From: Sphingopyxis sp. YR583
GTDB lineage: Bacteria > Pseudomonadota > Alphaproteobacteria > Sphingomonadales > Sphingomonadaceae
Assembly: GCF_900108295.1 (NCBI RefSeq)
Contig: NZ_FNWK01000001.1
Coordinates: forward strand, 2,477,001-2,541,000
Direction of reading: 5' to 3'
DNA length: 64,000 nt
In this document: positions 34,829 to 44,824 of the stretch, piece by piece
How the letters are laid out: the number at the start of each line of letters is the position of its first letter
Numbering within the stretch: position 1 is the first letter of the stretch
Translations under genes and position numbers: made by a program
Notes under the pieces: model-generated
Databases searched by the model: none
Told to the model about the DNA's origin: nothing
What the model saw: the letters and a program-made list of their open reading frames with translations, nothing else

Positions 34829-35575
34829 TTATCCCGGTTTGCGGAAACGCAGCGCAAACTGGTCGGTTTTGCCACGAATTTCCTTGTCGAAGACGTTCGC
34901 GGTACGCGGATCGTCGGTGCGTTTATAGAGGTCGCTTTCGGCCTCCAGCTTGAAACCCGCCTTGGTCAGTACCGCGACCACCGCCGCCTTGTCGATGCGG
35001 TGCAGGCTGTCCGACAGCGTCGTTCCGCTGCCCTCGGCGGCGCTATGGTCGACGACGACCAGCGTCCCGCCGGGCTTCAGCGCCGCGAACAGTGCGGCGC
35101 TCGCCTTGTCGCCCGTCCCGGCGGGGAAGGGCTTCAGATAGAGGTCGTGGAAATTCTGCACCGTGATGATCGTGTCGAGCGGTGTGGCAAATGCGGGCGC
35201 CGCAAACGGTCCGGCGACGGCATCGACATTGTCATAGGCGGCATCGACCGCCGCCTGATCGTCGCCATATTGTTTCTTGAAGGCGATGAATTCGGAAGGC
35301 TGGAAGGCATAGACCTTGCCGGTCGGGCCGACCGCGGCTGCGAGCAGGCGGGTAACATAACCGCCGCCCATCACATAGTCGCCGACCTTCTCGCCCGGTG
35401 CGATCTGGGCGAACGCGAGCAGTTCGGCGGGCTTGCGCGCGGTGTCGCGTTCGCGGTCGGCCGCGGGACGCGCCGGATCGGCGAGGGCGCTCTTATAGTT
35501 TGGGCCGGCGTCTTTGGCGGCGAGCGGAGTTGCTGAAACGGCGAGCAGGATAGCAAGGGTAAGCGGGCGGATCAT
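34829..35575 (-). CDS. Exported SAM-dependent methyltransferase-like protein
   Basis: From ATG 35575 the product has 248 residues with a signal peptide (IRPLTLAILLAVSATPLAA, cut near residue 20). The body is a class I methyltransferase fold: VGDYVMGGGYVTRLLAAAVG (SAM loop), YAFQPSEF, NFHDLYLKPF, and LKPGGTLVVVDHSAAEGSG. No SAM is expected in the periplasm, so either the signal is not used or the protein binds another ligand. It precedes PhnA-like and SMR genes on the minus strand. Confidence 0.85.
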   Translation of the reverse strand: MIRPLTLAILLAVSATPLAAKDAGPNYKSALADPARPAADRERDTARKPAELLAFAQIAPGEKVGDYVMGGGYVTRLLAAAVGPTGKVYAFQPSEFIAFKKQYGDDQAAVDAAYDNVDAVAGPFAAPAFATPLDTIITVQNFHDLYLKPFPAGTGDKASAALFAALKPGGTLVVVDHSAAEGSGTTLSDSLHRIDKAAVVAVLTKAGFKLEAESDLYKRTDDPRTANVFDKEIRGKTDQFALRFRKPG

Positions 35576-35715
35576 GGCATCGACTCCCAATGATTTTGTT
35601 GCGCCACCATAGCGCTTCCCTGCGCCGTCCGCGCACTTATTTGCATATCCCGATTTTGATGATAGGTTTCTTGGTGAAACTAAAAAATATGGCCAAAAAG
35701 CTTGGGAGAGCGGAC

Positions 35716-37455
35716 ATGCATGATCTGGTGATTCGTGGCGGCACCGTCGTCGATGGTTCGGGCGGAGTGCCCTTTGTCGCGGATGTCGCGATCGACGGCG
35801 ACCGCATTGTCGCGGTCGGCGAAAAGCTCGGCGCGGGGCGTGAGGAGATCGACGCCAGCGGCAAGATCGTCACCCCCGGCTTTGTCGATGTCCACACCCA
35901 TTATGACGGACAGGCGACGTGGGATGCCGAAATGGCGCCGTCGAGCTGGCACGGCGTCACCACTGTTGTCATGGGCAATTGCGGCGTCGGCTTCGCCCCC
36001 GCCAAGCCCGACCGCCACGAATGGCTGATTTCGCTGATGGAAGGCGTCGAGGATATCCCCGGCACCGCGCTCGCCGAAGGCATGTCGTGGGACTGGGAAA
36101 CCTTCCCCGAATATATGGATGCGCTCGAAAAGCTGCCGCGCACCGTCGACGTCGCGTGCCATGTGCCGCACGGCGCCGTCCGCGCCTATGTGCTTGGCGA
36201 CCGCGAAAAGCCCGGCGCGATCCCGACCGACGCGGACATCGCCGAAATGTCGCGCATCGTCGAGGAAGGCGTGCGGGCAGGGGCGCTCGGCTTCTCGACC
36301 AGCCGCACGGTGCTGCATAAATCGATCGACGGCGAACTCGTCCCCGGCACCACGGCTACGGCTGAAGAACTGGTCGCGATCGGTCGCGCAATGGGCCGCG
36401 TCGGTTACGGCGTGTTCGAAATGGCGAGCGACATGAAACGCGAGTGGAACGAGTTTCAGTGGATGGGGGATCTCAGCCGCGAAACGGGCCTGCCGGTGAC
36501 TTTCGCCGCGCTCCAGTCGATCGCCAAGGAATTGCCGCTCGAAGAGCAGATTTCGGAAATGCGCAAACAGAACGCGACCGGCGCGAACATCGTCGCGCAG
36601 ATCGCGCTGCGCGGCAACGGGGTGATCATGGCGTGGCAGGGGACGGTGCATCCGTTCCGCTTCAAGCCGGCATGGAACGAGATCATCGACCTGCCGTGGG
36701 ACCAGCAACTCGCGCATCTGAAAGATCCAGGGTTCAGGAAGCGGATGATCGACGAGCCCAATATCTGGCCCGAAAGTGACATTCTCGACTTCCTGAAGGT
36801 CGTCGCCGAAGGCTGGCCGGTCCAATTCGAAATGGACCCCGATTTCAACTACGAACCGCGGATGGATGAGAGCATCGCCCATCGCGCTGCGGGGGCGGGT
36901 GTCAGTGCCTCCGAATATGCCTATGATCTGCTGATGAAGGATGACGGCAAGGGCTTCATCTATTTCCCCATCCTCAACTATCGCGACGGCAACCTCAATT
37001 TCCTCGAGGATCTGCAGGCGTCGGACGACACGGTGAACAGCCTGTCCGACGGCGGCGCGCATTGCGGGACGATCTGCGACGCCGCTTCGCCGACCTTCAT
37101 GCTCCAGCATTGGGTGCGCGATCGCAAAGGCCATCGCATCGCGCTCGAACAGGCCGTGAAGCGCCAGTGCCGCGATACCGCAATGCTCTATGGGCTCGAA
37201 GATCGCGGCGTGCTTGCGCCGGGCTATCTCGCCGATCTCAACGTCATCGACATGGACGCGATCAAGCTCGGCAAACCCTGGCTCGCCTTCGACCTGCCTG
37301 CAGGGGGCAAGCGCCTGCTGCAAAAGGCCGACGGCTATGTCGCGACGATCAAGTCCGGCGTCGTCACGTTCAAGGATGGCGCAATGCAGGGCCCGACCCC
37401 CGGCGGCGTGATCCGCGGCCCGCAGCGCGTCGAAATGGCGATGGCGGCCGAGTGA
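35716..37455 (+). CDS. Amidohydrolase (N-acyl-D-amino-acid deacylase family)
   Basis: ATG 35716, preceded by GGGAGAG, gives 579 residues. It is a metal-dependent amidohydrolase: [19 protein letters not shown] with the HxH metal pair, [14 protein letters not shown] (D-aminoacylase-type cysteine), [12 protein letters not shown] with the later Asp, and [14 protein letters not shown] near the end. Related enzymes remove acyl groups from N-acyl-D-amino acids. Its stop overlaps the downstream dehydrogenase ATG, so the two are coupled. Substrate uncertain. Confidence 0.92.
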   Translation: MHDLVIRGGTVVDGSGGVPFVADVAIDGDRIVAVGEKLGAGREEIDASGKIVTPGFVDVHTHYDGQATWDAEMAPSSWHGVTTVVMGNCGVGFAPAKPDRHEWLISLMEGVEDIPGTALAEGMSWDWETFPEYMDALEKLPRTVDVACHVPHGAVRAYVLGDREKPGAIPTDADIAEMSRIVEEGVRAGALGFSTSRTVLHKSIDGELVPGTTATAEELVAIGRAMGRVGYGVFEMASDMKREWNEFQWMGDLSRETGLPVTFAALQSIAKELPLEEQISEMRKQNATGANIVAQIALRGNGVIMAWQGTVHPFRFKPAWNEIIDLPWDQQLAHLKDPGFRKRMIDEPNIWPESDILDFLKVVAEGWPVQFEMDPDFNYEPRMDESIAHRAAGAGVSASEYAYDLLMKDDGKGFIYFPILNYRDGNLNFLEDLQASDDTVNSLSDGGAHCGTICDAASPTFMLQHWVRDRKGHRIALEQAVKRQCRDTAMLYGLEDRGVLAPGYLADLNVIDMDAIKLGKPWLAFDLPAGGKRLLQKADGYVATIKSGVVTFKDGAMQGPTPGGVIRGPQRVEMAMAAE

Positions 37456-38462
37456 TGCGGGCGGTCCAGCTTCGCGCCCCCGCTTCCCTCGATAATCTGA
37501 CGCTGGCCGATCTTCCCGACCCCGGTGATCCGGGGCCGGGCGAGATTCGGGTGCGGCTGGCCGCATCGTCGCTCAATTTCCATGATTTTGCGGTCGTCGC
37601 CGGGATGATCCCGACCGCCGAAAACCGTATCCCGATGTCCGATGGCGCAGGGACGGTCGAGGCGGTGGGTGAGGGCGTGACCGACCATAAAGTCGGTGAC
37701 AGCGTCGTGTCGCTCTTCTTTCCCTATTGGGCCGACGGCGCGCCGCCGGCGAGCGCCTTCACGCAAGTTCCCGGCGATGGCATCGACGGCTATGCGCGCG
37801 AAGTGGTGGTGACGCCCGGGCATTGGTTCACGCGTGCTCCCGAGGGCTGGTCGGCGGCCGAGGCGGCGACGCTCACCTGCGCCGGGCTGACCGCATGGCG
37901 CGCGCTGTTCGTCGACGGCGTCACCCAGCCGGGCTCGACCGTGCTGATTCAGGGCAGCGGCGGGGTATCGGTCTTCGCGCTGCAATTTGCCAAGGCAGCG
38001 GGCGCGCGCGTGATCGCGACAAGTTCGTCCGACGCGAAGCTCGAACGATTGAAGGCGCTCGGCGCCGACGAGCTGATCAATTACAAGGAGGTGCCGACGT
38101 GGGGCGCCCGGGCGCTCGAACTGACGGGCGGGCGCGGGGTCGATACGGTGGTCGAGATCGGCGGGGCGGGCACTCTCGACCAGTCGATGCTCGCGGCGCG
38201 TGTTGGCGGGCATGTTGCACTGATCGGGGTGCTGGCGGGGATTGTCGGGCCGGTGAAGACCGCGCTGCTGATGAGCAAGAATTTGCGCGTGCAGGGGCTG
38301 ACCGTCGGCAGCCGCGCACAGCAACTCGCGATGATCGCGGGGGTCGAGGCGAACGGCATTCGTCCGGTCCTCGACCGGCACTTTCCGCTCGAAAATCTTG
38401 CCGACGCATTTCGCCATCAAGTGTCGAACGCGCATTTCGGCAAGATTATCCTCGATATCTAG
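37455..38462 (+). CDS. Zinc-independent MDR alcohol/quinone oxidoreductase
   Basis: The 335-residue product is a medium-chain dehydrogenase/reductase. It has an N-terminal GroES-like domain (GPGEIRVRLAASSLNFHDFAVVAG) and a Rossmann domain with IQGSGGVSVFALQFAKAAGARVIATSSSDAKLERLKALGAD. The conserved zinc-binding Cys/His pair of true alcohol dehydrogenases is not clear, so this is probably a quinone-oxidoreductase-like member. It is translationally coupled to the upstream amidohydrolase. Confidence 0.9.
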   Translation: MRAVQLRAPASLDNLTLADLPDPGDPGPGEIRVRLAASSLNFHDFAVVAGMIPTAENRIPMSDGAGTVEAVGEGVTDHKVGDSVVSLFFPYWADGAPPASAFTQVPGDGIDGYAREVVVTPGHWFTRAPEGWSAAEAATLTCAGLTAWRALFVDGVTQPGSTVLIQGSGGVSVFALQFAKAAGARVIATSSSDAKLERLKALGADELINYKEVPTWGARALELTGGRGVDTVVEIGGAGTLDQSMLAARVGGHVALIGVLAGIVGPVKTALLMSKNLRVQGLTVGSRAQQLAMIAGVEANGIRPVLDRHFPLENLADAFRHQVSNAHFGKIILDI

Positions 38463-38466
38463 CGGC

Positions 38467-39813
38467 TCAGCGTGCGAGCAGATCCGAAGGCAAGGTCGGT
38501 TCGCTGACGATCTTTGCCATGCGCCGCCACATCTCGTCGCGGCTGGGTCTGCCGCGTTCGACATAGGCGCGCACCATCGTCTCGCCGAGACCGTAGTTGA
38601 TCACATAGCTGCGATACTGATCGGTGAAGCTCACCGACTGCTCGGCGCGCTTAGGGGAGACGAGCAGATATTTCTGGGTTAGCGCCACAGCCGTCGGTCG
38701 GTCGATCACGCCATCGAGATATTGCTGCGCGATCGTCAGCCGCGCGCCCGACGCGCGTTTGATCGCGGCCAAAAGCTGCCAGTAACGATCATCGGACGGC
38801 ACCGCGATTTCGGCAATCGGCATCAGGACGTCGCGCTCGGTGTCGGCCTTGCTGCTTTCGGGGAAGGCGAGGTCGATGCCGTAATTGGCGCTGCCCTCGG
38901 CGATCAGGCTTTGCGGGCTGTAGAGGGGGTAAACGCTGAACTCGGCCCAGCCGCGCTCCTTCACCAATTTCTCTTCAAGCTTCATGTTGAGCAGGTGATG
39001 CCCCGGATACCCCTCGTGGCAGCCGAGGTCGAGCGCGCGCGACAGGCGGATCGGCAGGTCGGTGTTGACCTGGATCAGGCTGTGGTAGCCGCCCTGATAA
39101 TAATTGTAGCCGCTCCAGCTCTTGCCGGTGACGAATTCGAGGCGAAAGCTTTCGCCTTCGGGCATCGGGATATGCGCCATGCTGCGTCCGCGGCAACGCG
39201 CGATCGCGGCGTCGAAGGTCTTTTGCAGCCGTTCCTTCGGGATGGTGAAGGCATCGAGATAGGCTTCGACGCGGTCGGCGAGCGCGCCTTCGCCAGGGAC
39301 GAGGGCTTCGATCTTCGCGAGCTCGGCGTCGTAGCTGGCGAGGGGCTTCAACCGCGGCCGCACCCCGAACAACCGTTCGGCCTCCTCGGCGAAGGTAAAG
39401 CGCGTGCCCTGCATCATCTGCAATCGCGTTTCGGCGGCGCGAAGCTGCGCGCGTAGAAAATGGGCACGGCGCTTGGCGAGCGGATCGGACAGCCGCCGTG
39501 CCGCAACGTCAACCTCAGCCATCAGGTCGCGCGTCGCGGCGAGCAACGTCGGCTTGTCGCGCGGGGCCGCCTCGGCCGCCTTCTGAAGCTCCGGCGGGCC
39601 ATAATAGGCGTCGATATAGCCGGGCTCGTGCGTTCCGATTTCGAGGCTGAGCCGCAGATAGGCGGATGCGATCTCGTCGAGCGCCTTGGTCGAAGCCGGT
39701 GTGCGGCGGACGTCGAGCGATGCTAGATCGGGCTTGGTCGCGGAGGGGCGGGTCTCGTTCGCGGCACAACCCGACAGGAGGGCGACCAGCGACAGGGCGA
39801 TGAATTTACGCAT
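38467..39813 (-). CDS. DUF885 lipoprotein
   Basis: This 448-residue protein carries a lipoprotein signal (ALLSGC, Cys16) and the DUF885 domain, with the signature LDLGCHEGYPGHHLLNMKLE near residue 270 and FSVYPLYSPQSLIAEGSANYGID. HExxH-like spacing in HEGYPGHH suggests a metal-dependent peptidase fold, as proposed for this family, but function is unknown. It shares one base with the stop of the upstream nhaA (TAATG), so the two are coupled. Confidence 0.87.
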   Translation of the reverse strand: MRKFIALSLVALLSGCAANETRPSATKPDLASLDVRRTPASTKALDEIASAYLRLSLEIGTHEPGYIDAYYGPPELQKAAEAAPRDKPTLLAATRDLMAEVDVAARRLSDPLAKRRAHFLRAQLRAAETRLQMMQGTRFTFAEEAERLFGVRPRLKPLASYDAELAKIEALVPGEGALADRVEAYLDAFTIPKERLQKTFDAAIARCRGRSMAHIPMPEGESFRLEFVTGKSWSGYNYYQGGYHSLIQVNTDLPIRLSRALDLGCHEGYPGHHLLNMKLEEKLVKERGWAEFSVYPLYSPQSLIAEGSANYGIDLAFPESSKADTERDVLMPIAEIAVPSDDRYWQLLAAIKRASGARLTIAQQYLDGVIDRPTAVALTQKYLLVSPKRAEQSVSFTDQYRSYVINYGLGETMVRAYVERGRPSRDEMWRRMAKIVSEPTLPSDLLAR

Positions 39814-41096
39814 TACGCGGCTATACCGCTGCTTTCGCTCGTGTCACGCACATCGCCGTCGGCGGCGATTTCGGCGTCCGACCGGCTTTCGGTCGCGTCA
39901 TGATCGGGATGGAGCGGTGCGAAGCGCAAGACGGCGTAACCCGCGAGTGCCGCGAACAGCGACCCCATCAATATGCCGATCTTCGCTTCCTCGACCAGCA
40001 ACGCATCGCCCGGAAAGGCGAGCCCGCCGATGAACAGGCTCATCGTAAAGCCGATGCCGCACAGCATCGCGACGCCATAGACCTGAAGCCAGGTCGCGCC
40101 GCGTAGCCGGCCCGCGATCCCCAATTTCACCGCCAGCCAGACGCTGCCGAAGATGCCGATCTGTTTTCCAAGGAACAGCCCCGCCGCGATCCCGAGCGGC
40201 AGCGGCGCGAATAGCTGATCGACACCCAGCCCGCGGACATCGACCCCCGCGTTGGCAAAACCGAAAAGCGGCACGATCGCAAAGGCGACCCACGGGTGCA
40301 AAGCGTGTTCGAGCTTGTGAAGCGGCGAATGCGCGCTGTCGGGGGCGCCCGGGGTGTGCTCGAACGGGATCGCCATGGCCGCCAGCACTCCCGCGATCGT
40401 GGCGTGGACACCCGAAAGCAACATCGCGTACCAGAGGAAAGCGAACATCAGCAGGTAGAGCGGCAGGCTTTTTACGCGCAGGCGCCCCATCGCGAACATG
40501 AGGCCGAGGATGACCGCCGCCGCGCCGAGCGCGAGCAGGTTGATCTTCGCGGTATAGAAAAGCGCGATGATCGCCACCGCGCCCATGTCGTCGACGATCG
40601 CGACGGTGACGAGGAACAGCTTGAGCGAGGTCGGCGCGCGCTTGCCTAGCAGGGCGAGCACGCCCATCGCAAATGCGATGTCGGTCGCGGCCGGGATCGC
40701 CCAGCCTTGTGCGAGCCCCGGCGTGCCTCCCGCAAAGAGGATATAAATGACCGCCGGCACGGCCATTCCGGCCGCTGCCGCGATGAACGGCAACCGCCGC
40801 CGATCCCAGCTGGCTAGTCGTCCGTCGACGAATTCGCGCTTTATCTCCAGCCCGACGAGCAGGAAGAAGATCGCCATCAGTCCGTCGTTGATCCACAGAT
40901 GGACCGTCATCGGCCCGAGCTTGTCGGTCAGTACCGGCCCGGTCACCATGTGAATCGCACCGTGATAAAGTGTTGCCAGCGGTGAATTGGCTATAATCAT
41001 CGCCAAAATGGCTGCGAAAATAAGAAGCATTCCGCCCGCGCTTTCACTCGCGAGGAACTCACGCAATGCTGAACGTGGCGGAAAACTGCGGGTCAT
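39813..41096 (-). CDS. nhaA: Na+/H+ antiporter NhaA
   Basis: The 427-residue antiporter begins with a soluble tail and a long series of membrane segments. Signature sequences include FLASESAGGMLLIFAAILAMI, INDGLMAIFFLLVGLEIKRE, WAIPAATDIAFAMGVLALLG (the ion-binding TDIAFA region) and LVTVAIVDDMGAVAIIALFY with the conserved adjacent aspartates. It exchanges Na+ for H+ and helps with pH/salt tolerance. The downstream DUF885 gene overlaps its stop. Confidence 0.95.
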   Translation of the reverse strand: MTRSFPPRSALREFLASESAGGMLLIFAAILAMIIANSPLATLYHGAIHMVTGPVLTDKLGPMTVHLWINDGLMAIFFLLVGLEIKREFVDGRLASWDRRRLPFIAAAAGMAVPAVIYILFAGGTPGLAQGWAIPAATDIAFAMGVLALLGKRAPTSLKLFLVTVAIVDDMGAVAIIALFYTAKINLLALGAAAVILGLMFAMGRLRVKSLPLYLLMFAFLWYAMLLSGVHATIAGVLAAMAIPFEHTPGAPDSAHSPLHKLEHALHPWVAFAIVPLFGFANAGVDVRGLGVDQLFAPLPLGIAAGLFLGKQIGIFGSVWLAVKLGIAGRLRGATWLQVYGVAMLCGIGFTMSLFIGGLAFPGDALLVEEAKIGILMGSLFAALAGYAVLRFAPLHPDHDATESRSDAEIAADGDVRDTSESSGIAA

Positions 41097-41234
41097 CGGT
41101 AAGCTATTTCCTTATTTTGTCAGAAAAATTGACGATTAGAGGCGGGCAGCGGCGCGCCTTTACAAATCTGCTCTCTTCACTAGCACTATGGATATTGATG
41201 GCATTAGGCCATCGGTGGGGGCGGGGCTAGCACA

Positions 41235-42665
41235 TTGGAGCTGTCGACCGCATGGCTGGAATGGCTGGTGCTGGGCACTGGCTACGAACTGATGCTTTTC
41301 GCGTCGGTCGGAATCCTGTTGTTCGGGCTCGACGACCTGCTGTTCGATGCATTGTGGATGGCTACCCGCCGCCGCAGATCGTCGCTCGTCCCGGCCGCGC
41401 CGCCGATCGAGGGGCGCTTCGCAGTCTTCGTGCCCGCGTGGGATGAAGCCAAGGCGCTGCCCGCGATGCTGCATCGCACGCTCGCAGCATGGGAAGGCGA
41501 GGATTTCCGGATCTACGTCGGCTGCTATCCCAACGATGCCGCGACGCTTTTTGCGATATCGCCGATCATCGCCCGCGACCGTCGGCTTCGGCTTGTCGTC
41601 GGCGGCCGCGAAGGGCCAACGACCAAGGGCGACAATCTCAATTGCTTGTGGGCGGCGCTCGGCGAAGATGAACGTGCCGACGGCATGCGTTTCGCCGCCA
41701 TCGTCCTGCATGATTGCGAAGATCATGTTCATCCGGGCGAGCTCGCGCTCTATCGCCGCTATCTCGGGGAAAATGCGATGGTGCAGATTCCCGTCGTGCC
41801 CCTGATCACGCGAAGCGAACGCTGGATCGGCGGGCATTATGGCGATGAGTTTGCCGAAGCGCACGGGAAGGAACTGGTCGTTCGTTCGCGCCTCGGCCTG
41901 CCGCTACCATCGGCGGGAGTCGGCTGCGCGCTGACCCGTACCGCACTGGCGTTGCTTGCGCTCGAACGCGGCGGCGATCCTTTCCGCCGCGACAGCCTGA
42001 CCGAAGATTATGAGATCGGCATGCTTATCGGTGCCTATGGCCTTTCAACGCGCTTTGTCGACGCGGTCGGACCCGCGGGTGACCGGATCGTCTCGCGCGG
42101 CGCATTTCCGGGAGAAATCGAAAAGGCCGTGCGGCAGAAATCGCGCTGGATCGCGGGGATCGCGCTTGCGGGATGGGACCATCTTGGCTGGCTCGGACCA
42201 GGGCGCCCCGCCACCGATGCCGGCTCCGGTCCCGGCCGCGCGTGGATCGCGCGCTGGATGCTGTGGCGCGACCGCCGCGCCCCGCTTTCCGCGCTTGTCC
42301 TGCTTGCCGCTTATGCGGGACTGGTTCTGACGGTCGCGGGCTGGGCAGGGCAGTTTCTGATGGGGTGGCAGGCGGTCGAGCTGAGTGACGGCATGCGGCT
42401 GTTGCTGGCGTTCAATGCCGTGATGCTATGCTGGCGGATCGGCATGCGCGGGCATTTTACGGCCGGTTGGTACGGTCTGCGCGAGGCGATGGTTTCGCTG
42501 CCGCGTGCCTTTTTCGCGAATGTGGTCGCGATGCTCGCCGCGCGCCGCGCGGTCGGCCTCTACTGGCGGATGTTACGGTCGGGCGAAGTCGTCTGGGACA
42601 AGACTGAACATCCCGATTACGAAGCCGCGCACGAAGACGGCTTTGCAAAGATGCCGGCGCGATGA
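41235..42665 (+). CDS. NfrB-like processive glycosyltransferase (GT2)
   Basis: The 476-residue membrane enzyme starts at TTG 41235. A membrane segment at about 15-35 precedes a GT2 domain with FVPAWDEAKALPAML, the HDCED cluster (159-163), SLTEDYEIG (acid/base region) and QKSRW (301-305), the QxxRW of processive glycosyltransferases. Three or four membrane segments follow. It resembles E. coli NfrB of the N4 receptor/exopolysaccharide pathway but is shorter and ends without the C-terminal c-di-GMP-sensing MshEN domain. It overlaps the next gene by 4 nt (ATGA). Confidence 0.85.
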   Translation: MELSTAWLEWLVLGTGYELMLFASVGILLFGLDDLLFDALWMATRRRRSSLVPAAPPIEGRFAVFVPAWDEAKALPAMLHRTLAAWEGEDFRIYVGCYPNDAATLFAISPIIARDRRLRLVVGGREGPTTKGDNLNCLWAALGEDERADGMRFAAIVLHDCEDHVHPGELALYRRYLGENAMVQIPVVPLITRSERWIGGHYGDEFAEAHGKELVVRSRLGLPLPSAGVGCALTRTALALLALERGGDPFRRDSLTEDYEIGMLIGAYGLSTRFVDAVGPAGDRIVSRGAFPGEIEKAVRQKSRWIAGIALAGWDHLGWLGPGRPATDAGSGPGRAWIARWMLWRDRRAPLSALVLLAAYAGLVLTVAGWAGQFLMGWQAVELSDGMRLLLAFNAVMLCWRIGMRGHFTAGWYGLREAMVSLPRAFFANVVAMLAARRAVGLYWRMLRSGEVVWDKTEHPDYEAAHEDGFAKMPAR

Positions 42666-43810
42666 GCGCGAGATCCCCCGATGTGCGCCGCGACGCGCCG
42701 GCGCTGCGCTTCCTGCTCCTGTGCGTCGGGGGCTGGATTGTGTTGCGGATCATGATGCTGTGGAACCCCGCCACCTCCTTTGCGCTCGACAACGCCGAGG
42801 CGCCGTGGTCGCCGCCGTCGCCTTTTGCGGCGAATGACGCGACACTGGGGAGCCCGCTCGTGGCGCGCCCCGATGGGCAGCAGGCCTCGACATATCGGCG
42901 AGTGAGCGTGTCACCCGTCGTCGCGGCGGTCCCCGCGCGGCGGACACCAATGCCGGCGCTGGCCGAAGGCGGGCCCGTTGGCGGTAGCACAGGCGCCGAC
43001 CGTCATGCTCTTCGCCTTTCGCTGATCGCACGGCTGCTGCCATCTTTGCCGGTCGATTCCACCCGCTCCGCCGCCCCGGTGCGCAGCGCGCTATGGTTTC
43101 CCCTCGCGCGCGCCGAACATTCCGATCCGGGGCAGGGCAAGCCTTTCTGGATCCAGCGGCAGCTCGGGGGCTGGGCGCTCGCCGGCTGGGTCTATTTGCG
43201 CGAGGGGTCCGGGTCCGCCCCCGGCCCCCTCGGCGCGGCAAGCCAGCTTGGCGGAAGTCAGGCGGGCCTTCGGCTGGGCTATGGCTTTGGCGATGGCGGG
43301 CGCGTTCGCGCCTATGGCCGCGCGACGATGGCTATCCAGCGGCCGCAGCAGCGCGAGATCGCATTTGGCCTTGCTCTGGCTCCGCTTGCGCATGTGCCGG
43401 TCGATGTCGCGATCGAGCAGCGAATTGCCGCAGGAAAAGAGGGGCGCACCGCGTTGGCCATGATGGCGAGCGGCGGCGTATCGGAGATTGCGCTTCCCGC
43501 CGGTTTCCGGCTCGACGCCTATGCGCAGGCGGGCATCGTCGGGGCGCGGCGGCGCGACGGTTTTGCCGACGGCGCCATCGTCGTCGATCGCCGCCTTGGT
43601 CCCGATGACACATCTCCGCTTCGCCTCGGCGCACTTGCGGCTGGTGCCGTGCAGCCGGGCGCGGCGCGGGTCGATGTCGGACCGCGGCTGACGCTGCGCC
43701 TGCCCGAGGTCGGCGAAGGCAGCCGGATTGCGCTCGACTGGCGCCAGCGCGTCGCGGGCGATGCGCGTCCGGAAAGCGGTCTGGCGCTGACGCTGGCGAG
43801 CGACTTCTGA
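42662..43810 (+). CDS. NfrA-like outer-membrane protein, putative glycan exporter
   Basis: This 382-residue protein starts with a hydrophobic N-terminal segment (RFLLLCVGGWIVLRIMMLW) that may be an uncleaved or poor signal anchor. A Pro/Ala-rich middle precedes a C-terminal half with alternating amphipathic strands (GWALAGWVYLREGSGS, AGLRLGYGFGDGGRVRAYGRATM) ending in phenylalanine, as outer-membrane barrels do. Its coupling to the NfrB-like gene suggests it corresponds to the NfrA C-terminal barrel. No tetratricopeptide repeats were seen. Function inferred from context. Confidence 0.6.
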   Translation: MSARSPDVRRDAPALRFLLLCVGGWIVLRIMMLWNPATSFALDNAEAPWSPPSPFAANDATLGSPLVARPDGQQASTYRRVSVSPVVAAVPARRTPMPALAEGGPVGGSTGADRHALRLSLIARLLPSLPVDSTRSAAPVRSALWFPLARAEHSDPGQGKPFWIQRQLGGWALAGWVYLREGSGSAPGPLGAASQLGGSQAGLRLGYGFGDGGRVRAYGRATMAIQRPQQREIAFGLALAPLAHVPVDVAIEQRIAAGKEGRTALAMMASGGVSEIALPAGFRLDAYAQAGIVGARRRDGFADGAIVVDRRLGPDDTSPLRLGALAAGAVQPGAARVDVGPRLTLRLPEVGEGSRIALDWRQRVAGDARPESGLALTLASDF

Positions 43811-43915
43811 TCGCAGGTAAAAATAGCCGCCCCAGCCGATTCCCCGCCGCGATAAAATGCTCTAGGGTCGCGGGACTCGGCGCAGTTTTACGCCGCTGAT
43901 ACGCTTTCGGGGCCC

Positions 43916-44824
43916 ATGGATCTTTACCTCCCAGTCGCCAATCTTTCGGTCAATGCGCTGGTGATCATCCTGCTGGGTGGCGGGGTGGGTTTCCTGTCGG
44001 GCATGTTCGGCGTTGGCGGCGGGTTCCTGACAACGCCGCTGCTGATCTTTTACGGCATCCCGCCGACGGTCGCGGCGGCATCGGCGGCGACGCAGGTGAC
44101 CGGCGCAAGCGTGTCGGGGGTGATGGCGCATCTCGAGCGCGGCGGGGTCGATCTGAGGATGGGCGGCGTGCTTGTCGCGGGCGGCCTTATCGGCTCGCTG
44201 ATCGGTGCCGGGCTGTTCGAACTGCTCACCTCCTGGGGCCAGATCGATACGGTGATCAACATCCTGTATGTCGCGCTGCTCGGGACCGTGGGTACGTTCA
44301 TGGGGCGCGAAGCCTGGGGCAGCTTTCGCGCCGCGCAGGACGGGCTGCCTGCGCCGGCGCGCAAGCGGCGCCATCATCCGATGGTCGCGAACCTGCCGCT
44401 CCGCTGGCGCTTCTATCGCTCGGGCCTTTATATCTCGCCGCTTGCGCCGCTTCTGCTCGGCATCATCGGGGGGGTGCTGACGATGCTGCTCGGCGTCGGC
44501 GGCGGATTCATCATGGTGCCCGCGATGCTCTATCTTCTCGGCATGGGCACGCAGGTCGTCGTTGGCACGTCGCTGTACCAGATCTTGTTCGTGACGATCG
44601 CGACGACAATGGTCCACGCCATGACGACCGGCGCGGTCGACATCGTGCTGGCGGGGTTGCTGCTGCTCGGAAGCGTCGTCGGCGCACAGATCGGTGCGCG
44701 TTTCGCGCAAAAGGTGAAGCCCGAATATCTGCGTATGGCGCTCGCGGCGATCGTGCTGCTCGTCGCGCTGCGCATGGGGGTCGACCTCTTCATCCGCCCC
44801 GAAGAAATCTACACGGTGCAATGA
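43916..44824 (+). CDS. TauE/SafE-family sulphite/anion exporter
   Basis: The 302-residue membrane protein has the TauE/SafE duplicated fold with motifs GGGVGFLSGMFGVGGGFLTTPLLI at the N-terminal half and GGVLTMLLGVGGGFIMVPAMLYLLGM in the second half. About eight membrane segments are expected. Family members export sulphite, sulphoacetate or other organosulphur anions. It overlaps the TIGR02186 gene by 4 nt, so both are made together. Confidence 0.9.
   Translation: MDLYLPVANLSVNALVIILLGGGVGFLSGMFGVGGGFLTTPLLIFYGIPPTVAAASAATQVTGASVSGVMAHLERGGVDLRMGGVLVAGGLIGSLIGAGLFELLTSWGQIDTVINILYVALLGTVGTFMGREAWGSFRAAQDGLPAPARKRRHHPMVANLPLRWRFYRSGLYISPLAPLLLGIIGGVLTMLLGVGGGFIMVPAMLYLLGMGTQVVVGTSLYQILFVTIATTMVHAMTTGAVDIVLAGLLLLGSVVGAQIGARFAQKVKPEYLRMALAAIVLLVALRMGVDLFIRPEEIYTVQ

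Noticed and set aside
35680..37566. A 628-codon minus-strand frame opposite the amidohydrolase
   Set aside because: The plus strand carries the metal-site motifs and a ribosome-binding site; the antisense frame has neither.
41097..41234. A promoter with TTGACG at 41129 for the NfrB-like gene
   Set aside because: The nearest -10-like sequence is too far (26 bp spacer), so I could not support it as a promoter.
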